DNA of 20,475 bases, from the NCBI GenBank assembly GCA_937901895.1, contig CALGTD010000127.1, forward strand, positions 1 to 20,475, read 5' to 3'. Source of the DNA: an uncultured Spartobacteria bacterium. GTDB taxonomy: Bacteria > Verrucomicrobiota > Verrucomicrobiia > Chthoniobacterales > JAATET01. A program made the translations under genes and the position numbers. The stretch's first letter is position 1. Every line of letters starts with the position of its first letter. Of this stretch, positions 6,826-13,755 are shown piece by piece. Below the pieces are notes generated by a model. It had not been told where the DNA came from. It was given only the letters and a program-made list of their open reading frames with translations, and did not search any database.

Positions 6826-9038
6826 TGCTTTCGACGAAAATGGCTCGAAACAACTGTGGGGTCCCAGTTCGGCGTATCGGCAAGTTGGGAACTAATTTTG
6901 GCTATCCGCTGGGAGTAGAACTGCGTGACGGGCTCATGGATGGGATAGTAGGTCCGCCAGCAAATGAACGCAAAATCCAAAACCTGCTGAGCAATATACT
7001 GAAGGTCGCGGAATGTTGAACGCTCGTGAAGGCGAATCAATACTGGCGACGGAGGGCGGTGTCGAGTATTGGGACGATCTGCGGGGCCTTGGATCTGGAG
7101 CAAGCATTCTGTCGGACTAATCTCAAGGTTTCGACCACGATTGCAGAGAGCGACGACCCATTTGCCATTGGTTTCCACTGCATCCTCAAAGAGTAGCCAC
7201 GGATGACTCTGGGAAATGGTGACGAACGCAAAATTAATTTGATATTGCGGAAATTGCTTAACCACCGCTTGAACCGCCTCAATTTCAACATCGCGTAATG
7301 GCTTAAAGACATGAAATACAATTCGCACCTGATTTCCTTTTCTCCAATATGTCTCCGAGACCTCTTTAAGTGAAGTAGCCAGACTTTTAACCAGTTCCTC
7401 CAAATAGCTTTCATAGGGGACTGCTTTAAGCTCTTGTCCCTGAACAAAGGTGCCATCACCAAGAAAGAAGGTGGTCAGGCCGATTACGCGACTTTGTTCT
7501 ACTGAAGTCCAAAGGTTGGCGCGTTTAATTGAGCTTTCTATTCCGACGACTAACTCATGGTCCACTGTGTGGCCTGCCATTAGAATCCAAGGCACTCCGC
7601 CCATTTTGGCATAGATCTGCAATGCAGTAGGGCCGAGCGTGAAACCGTGTCGATTACGGTCTCCGCGGAGGTGGGATGTTCGAACGCCCTGCATTGGTAT
7701 TCCTGCGGCCATCAACTTCGCCTTGGCTCGAAAGTAGGGATTCAGACGCCCAGTCAAATTGTGAGAGGTATCGGAGAACTCCGCAATCGCAAGGTCATAT
7801 TTCCGAACTGATGCGTCAATCGCAGAGCTAATAGCTCTCTCATAATCTTCAGGACGATGGCCGGGAACGACGACGAGGTCATAGGTTATGTCGTGAAGAA
7901 AAAAGATGTTCTTTAGACCTCTTGGGAAATACCGGCTTCCAGGAACACCGTTTATCAATCTACCAACAAACTCAGTCGCAGCCGCCCTGTTCTCTTCTCG
8001 AAATAACACCAGGAAATGGGGACTCTTTTTGTCAAACTTCTCCTTATCACAGGGGCCGTGGTCTCTCAGTCCCTGCGCTGGTTGTCGGGCTACTGAGCCA
8101 GGTGTGAATCCGAATACCAATGTTGTTTCTTGGAGATCGAATTCCGGAGTGTCTGCCAGTTGCCTGTTAGAAATGGTGAATGAAACTCCGTCAGCATTTG
8201 TATATTCCTTTTCAGAGAAAAAAGAACCGAATTTTTGAATGTCACCGAAATATTGATTCGGCTCAAGCGTGCGATGGTGTGCTCCATAGATGTTATTGAG
8301 GGCGTCTGTAGCGCGGTGTTTGCCGATTCGATGTGACACATACTCGCCGATTTGTTCACGCGTTCTTTGTAAGTAAAGACTGTCGAGCTTGCGCTCGATT
8401 CTCCCTTCGTTCGAACGGATTACCGCGGTGTCGTCTTCAATCGCTTCAACTATTCCTAGAACTGAATCATCCGGTGCAATGACGTTCTCTAGCCCCGGTA
8501 ATGACACTTTCTCAAGGACAGTCTTTCCCTCAAGTGGAAAGCCTAATTCCTGCATTTGCGCTACAGTTAAGAGAACTCGCCAGCGTCGGCGAGATGAAAC
8601 TACTAACCCATACCTTGCAGAGCCTGTGAGGCTTTGTAGAGCCTTCACATAGACCTCGATCAAACGGTCGAACGATACCTCTTGGTTAACCGGTGCAGGT
8701 AATTCAAATCCTCTCTCTGCTTTTGCACGGAAGGTTAATGGATTGAACTCTAATGGCATTCTCGCTGGGGCAAAGTCGCGGAACCAGCGAAAAATAACAT
8801 GCCGGATAAGGGATTGAACGATTTCTGGGGCTGAGTCTACTTGAACCGTCGTCCGCTCGCCGAAATCATCAGGTTTCCCTTCAGCTGGAGAAGCGTAAAT
8901 CCAGTCGCCGTTGCGGAAGAAAGAGCATGTCGCATTGAACTCCCTCCGCAAGGCTCGAAGCTTTTCTTCGGAATAGGGAAACCGTCTTATTGAAAACGTC
9001 GGCTTCGCGAAATGAATTTCGAAGAAGTTGGTGAGCAT
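6813..9038 (-). CDS. long prokaryotic Argonaute (long-B-like), catalytically degenerate PIWI
   Basis: A 741-residue Argonaute, which binds a short guide strand and finds complementary nucleic acid. Approximate order: N domain (1-120), linker and reduced PAZ-like region (140-300), MID (about 335-480), PIWI (480-741). MID shows Y435, K439/K441 and Q450 in a guide 5'-phosphate pocket-like stretch (PYFRAKAKLMAAGIPMQ). PIWI opens with ELVVGIESS, where the first catalytic Asp is Glu501; the RDG stretch is replaced by VFK near 577-579; the tail HERSTFRDLQ...WRTYYP...PVTQFYS is typical of long bacterial Argonautes. The DEDX tetrad is therefore broken, as in long-B proteins, and target slicing is not expected. 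It ends in WFL, a hydrophobic C-terminus as in other Argonautes. It is the first gene of a two-gene operon with the membrane protein. No Shine-Dalgarno sequence precedes the ATG at 9038. Confidence 0.92.
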   Translation of the reverse strand: MLTNFFEIHFAKPTFSIRRFPYSEEKLRALRREFNATCSFFRNGDWIYASPAEGKPDDFGERTTVQVDSAPEIVQSLIRHVIFRWFRDFAPARMPLEFNPLTFRAKAERGFELPAPVNQEVSFDRLIEVYVKALQSLTGSARYGLVVSSRRRWRVLLTVAQMQELGFPLEGKTVLEKVSLPGLENVIAPDDSVLGIVEAIEDDTAVIRSNEGRIERKLDSLYLQRTREQIGEYVSHRIGKHRATDALNNIYGAHHRTLEPNQYFGDIQKFGSFFSEKEYTNADGVSFTISNRQLADTPEFDLQETTLVFGFTPGSVARQPAQGLRDHGPCDKEKFDKKSPHFLVLFREENRAAATEFVGRLINGVPGSRYFPRGLKNIFFLHDITYDLVVVPGHRPEDYERAISSAIDASVRKYDLAIAEFSDTSHNLTGRLNPYFRAKAKLMAAGIPMQGVRTSHLRGDRNRHGFTLGPTALQIYAKMGGVPWILMAGHTVDHELVVGIESSIKRANLWTSVEQSRVIGLTTFFLGDGTFVQGQELKAVPYESYLEELVKSLATSLKEVSETYWRKGNQVRIVFHVFKPLRDVEIEAVQAVVKQFPQYQINFAFVTISQSHPWLLFEDAVETNGKWVVALCNRGRNLEISPTECLLQIQGPADRPNTRHRPPSPVLIRLHERSTFRDLQYIAQQVLDFAFICWRTYYPIHEPVTQFYSQRIAKISSQLADTPNWDPTVVSSHFRRKQWFL

Positions 9039-9244
9039 GGGAAATCGCTGGTTGGCAGGTTCTAGGGACGGCTCGATTCTAGAGAGGAGTAAGAGATTGC
9101 CAAGACCTGTTTAGCCTTCAACTGATCTGCCGGTCACTTCATCGAAAAACGAAGGGTAAGTTGGGAAATCGTAACTTCTCCTCTTGTCAAATTACACCCA
9201 ATCCGGGGAGGGGAGGGTGCCGTTTCTCCGCAACAGTCGCGGAG

Positions 9245-9568
9245 ATGAATGAGCACGAGTCCACACAGCTGGAGAACAACCTGCGGTATGCCGAGAGTCG
9301 CCATCCCGTGGAGTTTCTGGAACCCGTTCCGCCCGACGACGACAGCATTCAACGGGCGTGTGAAGTCGTCAGCCGGGTCTTCATATGGATCGCCGATGGC
9401 GGCACGCTCGAGCAAATCGGCCTGCGATCCACGGTGGTTCTGTATTGCGTGCGAAGCGATTTGATCGGCGGCGCGACGTTGGAGGAAATTGGCCTGCGGG
9501 CCGGATGCTCCCGGCAGGCGGTCGAGAATCTCGTGACCGACTTCTGCCACACCATTGGCTGGCGATGA
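9245..9568 (+). CDS. small helix-turn-helix protein, first gene of the replication/antirestriction operon
   Basis: A 107-residue protein with a C-terminal helix-turn-helix-like segment (GGATLEEIGLRAGCSRQAVENLV). The same helix motif appears about 25 residues earlier as GGTLEQIGLR, so the domain looks like an internal duplication, in the manner of sigma-70 region 4 or repeated HTH folds. A DNA-binding regulator is the likely role. The ATG at 9245 fits; an upstream frame extension would be Cys/Arg-rich and unlike protein. The stop overlaps the next start (ATGA). It is divergent from the Argonaute gene across about 200 bases that must hold both promoters. I could not identify a convincing promoter in that gap. 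Confidence 0.7.
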   Translation: MNEHESTQLENNLRYAESRHPVEFLEPVPPDDDSIQRACEVVSRVFIWIADGGTLEQIGLRSTVVLYCVRSDLIGGATLEEIGLRAGCSRQAVENLVTDFCHTIGWR

Positions 9569-10095
9569 AAGCGATGGAGCAGGGATATGTCCCCATCACC
9601 GCCCGGCGAATCAATCTCTTGCACGCTGCGGTGGAACGCCATTGCCGCGCATGTTCCGATTCCATTTACGCGGGGCTGAAAGCGGCATGGCACGCGGGCC
9701 GCCTGCTTCTGGCGCAGAAGCGCAAGGTGGCTCATGGCAACTGGCAAATTTGGCTGGAGCGGTATTTCGACGGCACGCCCCGAACCGCGCAACGCTACAT
9801 GGCGCTGGCGAAGGCCGTGCCCGACGTCACCGAACTCAAAGGCTTCACGCTCCGGCAGGCGTATTTGAGGCTGGGAATCGCCGTAGCGGGGCGTGCCGTG
9901 GAATCCCGCTGCGTGGTCCTGCCGATGCACGCCGTTCTGATGAATCGCTTCCAGCGGTGGCTTCACCAAAAAGGCGACACCGCCGCGTTGCCCGAGCCGG
10001 AAAAGCAGACGCTCCGGCGCGATCTGCGGCCTCTCTATGACTGGCTCTCCGGGCTTTTCGCCGACGACCGCGCGGCGAGAAGCCGCGCAGGTTGA
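9565..10095 (+). CDS. DUF3102-like DNA-binding protein
   Basis: A 176-residue protein starting at an ATG that overlaps the upstream stop (ATGA). The stretch KRKVAHGNWQIWLERYF followed by GTPRTAQRYMALAK resembles DUF3102 and related plasmid proteins, in which a helix-turn-helix follows a 'work in a small volume' motif. These proteins are found on plasmids and integrative elements and are thought to bind DNA. The C-terminal half (residues 105-176) is less characteristic. Role here: probably regulation or maintenance of the element. The family call is from memory of the motif and moderate. Confidence 0.6.
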   Translation: MKAMEQGYVPITARRINLLHAAVERHCRACSDSIYAGLKAAWHAGRLLLAQKRKVAHGNWQIWLERYFDGTPRTAQRYMALAKAVPDVTELKGFTLRQAYLRLGIAVAGRAVESRCVVLPMHAVLMNRFQRWLHQKGDTAALPEPEKQTLRRDLRPLYDWLSGLFADDRAARSRAG

Positions 10096-10108
10096 CAGCT
10101 TCCCTCCA

Positions 10109-11083
10109 ATGATGGCGAACGACCATTCCATTGACGCCGACGAACTGCGGGCCATTCCACTTCCGGCCTTGCTCGCGTGGCACGGGCTTGATCCCAGGCC
10201 GGAAGGCTCCAGTTTTCGGGCAAAGAACGACCGTCACAACATCGTCGTGACCGGCAACCTCTGGTTCGACAACAAGACCGGAACGGGCGGCGCGGGAGCG
10301 ATTGACCTTCAGATGCACCTGAGCGGGGAAGGCTTTCCCGCTGCATGTCAGGTTCTCGCCACGCAGTTTAGGCCCGTCCCCGTCGTTCGGTCCGGTCTGA
10401 AATTTCCGCCGGGAAAACAGACCAGCCATGAGCGGCTGCCCTTCCCGGAACTCATGGCGAAATACGCTCTTCGAGATGATTCCAACTGGTCGATTGCGCG
10501 CGCGTATCTGGTCGAAATCCGAAAAATCGAGCCGTCCCTCGTGGACGAGTTGCACGATGCAGGCTCGATCTACGCCAACGATCATCGACCGAATCCGAGC
10601 CTCGTTTTCCTTCACCGCACGAACGGCGGCGAGGTTGTCGGTGCCACCTTGCGCGACACCCGGCACGAATCGGCTTTTCGCCCGACCTTGGGAAACAAGG
10701 TCACCGCATGGTTCGCCGTGGGCAATCTCCGGGAGGCTCATTCCGTCGTTGCGGTCGAATCGCCTATCGACGCGCTGAGCTACCACACCCTTTTCGCGGG
10801 GCGGAACGACAGGCTCGTGGTGGTCAGTTGCAGCGGCGCGACCGTGCCCGATGAACTGCTCTTTCAGGCATACGACCGGCGCCAGCGGTTTGTTGTCGCG
10901 CTCGACAACGACGCCGCCGGGGAGCGCGGCTGGCAAAAAGCATGGGACGACACCGCGGATTGGACGGGTTTCAAAATTTCATCCGACTGCCCGCATCAAA
11001 AAGATTGGAACGCGGATTTGCTGGCCTCCGTTCAGGCCGTCCGCATCGCCAGAGATTCCCGGCAATCGCTTTCCCATGCGTGA
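10109..11083 (+). CDS. TOPRIM-domain primase-like protein
   Basis: A 324-residue protein. Residues 15-85 resemble the DUF3991/CHC2-like N-terminal part of mobile-element primases but without the zinc cysteines (NLWFDNKTGTGGAGAIDLQ). Residues 210-290 form a TOPRIM fold: AVESPIDALS with Glu217, then VALDNDAAGERG with Asp266 and Asp268. The family makes primers for lagging-strand synthesis or single-strand conversion after transfer. The ATG at 10109 (or 10112) is chosen because the domain begins about 10 residues later; the frame is open further upstream but overlaps the previous gene. The stop overlaps the next ORF (ATGCGTGA). Whether it is an active primase without a zinc domain is open. Confidence 0.8.
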   Translation: MMANDHSIDADELRAIPLPALLAWHGLDPRPEGSSFRAKNDRHNIVVTGNLWFDNKTGTGGAGAIDLQMHLSGEGFPAACQVLATQFRPVPVVRSGLKFPPGKQTSHERLPFPELMAKYALRDDSNWSIARAYLVEIRKIEPSLVDELHDAGSIYANDHRPNPSLVFLHRTNGGEVVGATLRDTRHESAFRPTLGNKVTAWFAVGNLREAHSVVAVESPIDALSYHTLFAGRNDRLVVVSCSGATVPDELLFQAYDRRQRFVVALDNDAAGERGWQKAWDDTADWTGFKISSDCPHQKDWNADLLASVQAVRIARDSRQSLSHA

Positions 11084-11336
11084 GAAGCTGCCCAATTTCA
11101 TCTACGGGGCGATCTATCGCGCCCGCAGTGGGGCGGACCCCAACGCTTCCTCTCCACGCTTCAACTGCTACATGCCGGCAGGTCCCGACATCCCGACGAA
11201 TGCCTGGATCGCGGACTGTTGGGTCTGTGATGCCTTCGGACGGATCGACCCCGGTCTGAACGTCTCGCCCGTGCCCGTTCGCAAGGAGGACTTAGGCCCG
11301 GTCATCAACACGATTCATCAAAGCCAGCGGCTATGA
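11076..11336 (+). CDS. small hypothetical protein
   Basis: An 86-residue ORF whose ATG lies eight bases before the end of the primase-like gene, so the two are probably coupled. It contains a pair of cysteines in the segment ADCWVCDAFGR plus one upstream Cys, and it ends basic and helical. No family is recognised. The overlap and shared strand suggest a real operon member; the 65 bases after it hold no gene. Confidence 0.55.
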   Translation: MREKLPNFIYGAIYRARSGADPNASSPRFNCYMPAGPDIPTNAWIADCWVCDAFGRIDPGLNVSPVPVRKEDLGPVINTIHQSQRL

Positions 11337-11401
11337 GGCGTCTGACATCCTGAGCCCCGATCGATCGCATCAAGGCCGGCGAGCCGGAAACGAATCACCC
11401 C

Positions 11402-11605
11402 ATGAAAAACGACCCGCATACCAGCATTCTTGAAACCTATTTCTTCGACTACATCGACCGCGGAATCGGCGCGGATGAGACACCGCTTTTCACCCGAACC
11501 GTGGACGGCAAGCCGCTCGCCATCGTCCTCGCCGAGGAATTTTCCCTTCCGCTGTCCTCCGCAGAGAAAGCCATCGACATCGCTCGTGAGGAGGTGGCGC
11601 TATGA
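11402..11605 (+). CDS. small acidic hypothetical protein upstream of ArdC
   Basis: A 67-residue acidic protein. It starts MKNDPHTSILETYFFDYIDRG and ends with a helix rich in Glu (SSAEKAIDIAREEV). The stop overlaps the ArdC-type start (CTATGA), which suggests coupled translation. No domain is recognised. A small acidic partner next to an antirestriction gene could itself be a DNA-mimic or regulator, but this is only a suggestion from size and charge. Confidence 0.6.
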   Translation: MKNDPHTSILETYFFDYIDRGIGADETPLFTRTVDGKPLAIVLAEEFSLPLSSAEKAIDIAREEVAL

Positions 11606-12654
11606 AGAAGGACATCTACGAGGCCATTGCCAACCGCTTCATCGAGCAGTTGGAAAAAGGCGTGGTGCCTTGGCGGCGGCCGTGGGTGAGCGCCCAAAAC
11701 CTTGTTTCAAAAAAGGCGTATCGAGGCGTCAACGCCATAATGCTTGGCTTGGGCGACCACCAATCTCCCTATTGGGTGAGCTTCAAGCAGGCGCTCGACT
11801 TGGGCGGACACGTCAGGAAAGGCGAAAAATCCACCCCCATCATCTATTTCAAGATCCTCGAAAAGCGCGACGATGCCGGAAATCCCGTGATGCGACCGGA
11901 CGGGCGGCCCGCCCGGTTTCGTTTCATCCGCTGGGCCAATGTCTTCAATCTCGAGCAGACCGAGGGGATCGAAGCCCCGAAAATCGCGGTCCGGGAAAAC
12001 GCCGATCAACCACTGGAAAAGGCGGAGAGCATCGTTCGGAACGCAAAGCTTTGCCCGATTCATCACGTCGGATTTTCCGCCGCCTATTTGCCGGATAAGG
12101 ACCTGATCCAGATCCCGCCACAGAAGTATTTCCGCAGCCAGGAAGACTACTATTCGACCCTCTTCCACGAAATGACGCATGCCACCGGGCACAAGTCGCG
12201 GCTCGACCGGGAAGGCATCACCGAGGCAACCCGGTTCGGATCGGAGCGGTATTCCAAGGAGGAGCTCGTGGCGGAACTCGGCGCGGCGTTCCTGTCCAAC
12301 GAGGTCGGCATCCTCAACCAAGTGCGTTTCGAGAACTCCGCCGCTTATCTCGGCTCATGGATTCAGAAGCTCCAGAATGATCCGCGCATGATCGTTTCCG
12401 CCGCGTCTCACGCGCAGCGAAGCACGGATTTCGTGTTGGGCATCGAGCAGAAGGAAGCGGCGCAGGAAAGCCAAATCTCCCCGGAGGGAATGCCGCTGAA
12501 TTGGGCGCGGGAGCAGGGAATCGACACGCGGAGTCCCGGCTTTGTCCACCGCGATCCGGACGGCGACGGGGCTTCCACGCTCACCGAATGGAAGCAGGGG
12601 ACGAGGCCGACTGACCGGCTTTCCAAGCCTCACAAACAGGGAATGCGGCTATGA
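11602..12654 (+). CDS. ardC: ArdC-like antirestriction protein with zincin domain and Ca-binding-type tail
   Basis: A 350-residue protein. Residues 1-130 are the ArdC N-terminal single-strand-DNA-binding domain (DIYEAIANRFIEQLEKG at the start, then GVNAIML, YWVSFKQALDLGGHVRKGE and ANVFNLEQTEGI). Residues about 150-280 form the zincin-like metallopeptidase domain with HEMTH at 189-193, followed by GHKSRLDRE and EELVAELGAAFL. ArdC binds incoming single-stranded DNA and blocks restriction of transferred plasmid DNA in the recipient. The last 35 residues are unusual: a DPDGDG motif at 318-323 with EWKQGTRPTD behind it resembles thrombospondin type 3 or dockerin calcium-binding repeats. It sits in the operon after the primase-like gene and ends just before the hairpin-rich region. 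Confidence 0.88.
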   Translation: MKKDIYEAIANRFIEQLEKGVVPWRRPWVSAQNLVSKKAYRGVNAIMLGLGDHQSPYWVSFKQALDLGGHVRKGEKSTPIIYFKILEKRDDAGNPVMRPDGRPARFRFIRWANVFNLEQTEGIEAPKIAVRENADQPLEKAESIVRNAKLCPIHHVGFSAAYLPDKDLIQIPPQKYFRSQEDYYSTLFHEMTHATGHKSRLDREGITEATRFGSERYSKEELVAELGAAFLSNEVGILNQVRFENSAAYLGSWIQKLQNDPRMIVSAASHAQRSTDFVLGIEQKEAAQESQISPEGMPLNWAREQGIDTRSPGFVHRDPDGDGASTLTEWKQGTRPTDRLSKPHKQGMRL

Positions 12655-12693
12655 ATTTCCTTCTCTCGCACATGGCGCACTTGCGCAGGGATC

Positions 12694-12776
12694 GCGCTCA
12701 TTGCCCGGAGACGCTGACGGCACCGGGGGCGGCGCAGGCTTGCCCCGCGTGCCTACCGTCTCCGGGCAATGAGCGC
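12694..12776. repeat. 83-base hairpin with perfect 20-base arms
   Basis: Arms 12694-12713 and 12757-12776 are exact inverted copies. The 43-base interior pairs again (GGCAC/GTGCC with CGGGG/CCCCG), so a long nearly continuous stem is possible. It starts about 40 bases after the ArdC stop codon and has no T-run, so it is not a typical intrinsic terminator. Confidence 0.75.
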
Positions 12777-12898
12777 ACCGGGGAAGGCGACTCGCGCCCG
12801 AGTCGCCCGTTGAAGAAAGGCACCTGCCATTCTTCAACCGGCGACACTACCGGGACCCGACTGGCATTCTTTTCCTCCCGCATTCGAGCGGGGGATAC

Positions 12899-12978
12899 GC
12901 TCTTTTGCGGCCTCTGCTCAGGACGGAGGGCGCTTCGAGTCCTCGGCCCTTCCGCCATCGCAGACGCCGCAAAAGAGC
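12899..12978. repeat. 80-base hairpin with perfect 13-base arms
   Basis: Arms 12899-12911 and 12966-12978 are exact inverted copies. Inside, AGGAC (12920-12924) pairs with GTCCT (12939-12943). There is no adjacent T-run. Confidence 0.65.
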
Positions 12979-13006
12979 AAGTTTGTCCTGACACGCAAGG
13001 CTTGGT

Positions 13007-13069
13007 CCGCCCATTCGTTCCGTCCTCGCGCGTGCCGGGGGCCCGGCTCCGGGCGGAACGAATCGGCGG
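13007..13069 (-). terminator. hairpin at the end of the minus-strand 112-residue gene
   Basis: Arms 13007-13022 and 13054-13069 match at 15 of 16 positions. The stem begins two bases after the stop codon (13072-13074) of the minus-strand gene, so it may terminate that transcript. A second small stem, GCCGGG/CCCGGC (13034-13047), lies inside. It has no obvious U-tract and may instead be part of the structured cluster. Confidence 0.45.
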
Positions 13070-13071
13070 CT

Positions 13072-13410
13072 TTATCTCAGGATTTCCAGCGATTTCACCA
13101 CGGCATGATCGTTCTTGCCGTGAACCGTTTCCACCCGGACGCGATCACCGGCTTTCAATTCCTGCGCGTGCTGATACACGGCCGATGTCGGGAAAAAGAG
13201 CACATACAGCCAGAACTTTTGGGCATCGGGCACCGAGCGGACGAACAAGTGGATTCCCGCCCGCCCTCCTTTTCCTTGCGCCGTCATGCGACTCCCACGC
13301 GAATAGGCAGCCGCGTCCACGACGGCTTCCCATACCCCAAAATGGTCGCAGGCAGGATAGGCATCCCGGTCGAATGCCGCTTCCTTTAGCTGATTCCAAG
13401 ACACCGGCAT
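13072..13410 (-). CDS. hypothetical small protein, beta-rich, possibly OB-like
   Basis: A 112-residue protein on the minus strand, alone between two plus-strand blocks. The C-terminal half (FWLYVLFFPTSAVYQHAQELKAGDRVRVETVHG) has the alternating pattern of a small beta-barrel such as an OB fold, which would fit a single-strand-binding role in a mobile element. I do not recognise the family. The start at 13410 is the first ATG of the open frame. The region upstream of it leads into the group II intron. Confidence 0.65.
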   Translation of the reverse strand: MPVSWNQLKEAAFDRDAYPACDHFGVWEAVVDAAAYSRGSRMTAQGKGGRAGIHLFVRSVPDAQKFWLYVLFFPTSAVYQHAQELKAGDRVRVETVHGKNDHAVVKSLEILR

Positions 13411-13523
13411 ACCATGTTCAGACAGGGGTTCCGGACGAAATGTTCAGCCGTTTGGAGCCATCCCGCCAGTTGGCATCCTTCCACCCCGCCGACCGAGCTC
13501 CCTCCCATAAGGAATGGAGCAAA

Positions 13524-13544
13524 GTGATTTCCCTTGGAAATCAC
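13524..13544. repeat. perfect 9-base inverted repeat, candidate oriT or operator element
   Basis: Arms GTGATTTCC and GGAAATCAC enclose a CTT loop. A looser inverted repeat follows at 13558-13591 (TGACGCG against CGCGTGTCA), ending nine bases before the intron. This is the intergenic region that led to the mobilization operon before the intron inserted, where an origin of transfer would be expected. There is no direct evidence for nicking. Confidence 0.4.
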
Positions 13545-13755
13545 GGCTTCGATTTTTTGACGCGCAAAAAATCTTCGTTCTTCGCGTGTCAGGCACGCTG
13601 TGCGTTCGGAAACGTGGATGCACCACGTGGGTGAAAGTCCCACCCGTCGAGTTCGGCTGTTCGCGACGGCAGCTACCGCTAACTGCGTCACCGCGAGGTG
13701 GGGTGGAGAGCAAGCGAGATAGGAATGAACAGGCCGTAACGAAAGTGAACCATCA

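Larger units (their letters stand above)
12676..13069. repeat. cluster of seven consecutive hairpins, no credible gene
   Basis: About 390 bases between ArdC and the converging 112-residue gene are tiled with separate inverted repeats. In order: GCGCA/TGCGC (about 12676-12687), perfect 20-base arms (12694-12713 and 12757-12776), GGCGACTCG/CGAGTCGCC (12786-12807), GTTGAAGAA/TTCTTCAAC (12809-12838), CCCGC/GCGGG (12877-12892), GCTCTTTTGCGGC and its complement (12899-12911 and 12966-12978), and 16-base arms with one mismatch (13007-13022 and 13054-13069). Their sequences differ from each other, so this is not one repeat family. Frames through it are open only because of GC richness. It could be an origin of transfer, a single-strand initiation site, a structured RNA or a stack of terminators. 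Confidence 0.75.

Noticed and set aside
9039..9244. TTGACA on the minus strand as -35 box for the Argonaute gene
   Set aside because: No acceptable -10 box lies at the right distance, so I do not annotate a promoter.
12676..13069. retron RNA or CRISPR array
   Set aside because: The nearby reverse transcriptase is a group II maturase inside its own intron, and the hairpins are all different in sequence with no regular repeat/spacer pattern.
12651..13634. 327-residue plus-strand ORF starting on an ATGA overlap with ArdC
   Set aside because: It runs through the hairpin cluster, is rich in Pro, Arg, Ser and Cys, reads antisense through the 112-residue gene and into the intron; the open frame comes from GC richness and inverted repeats.
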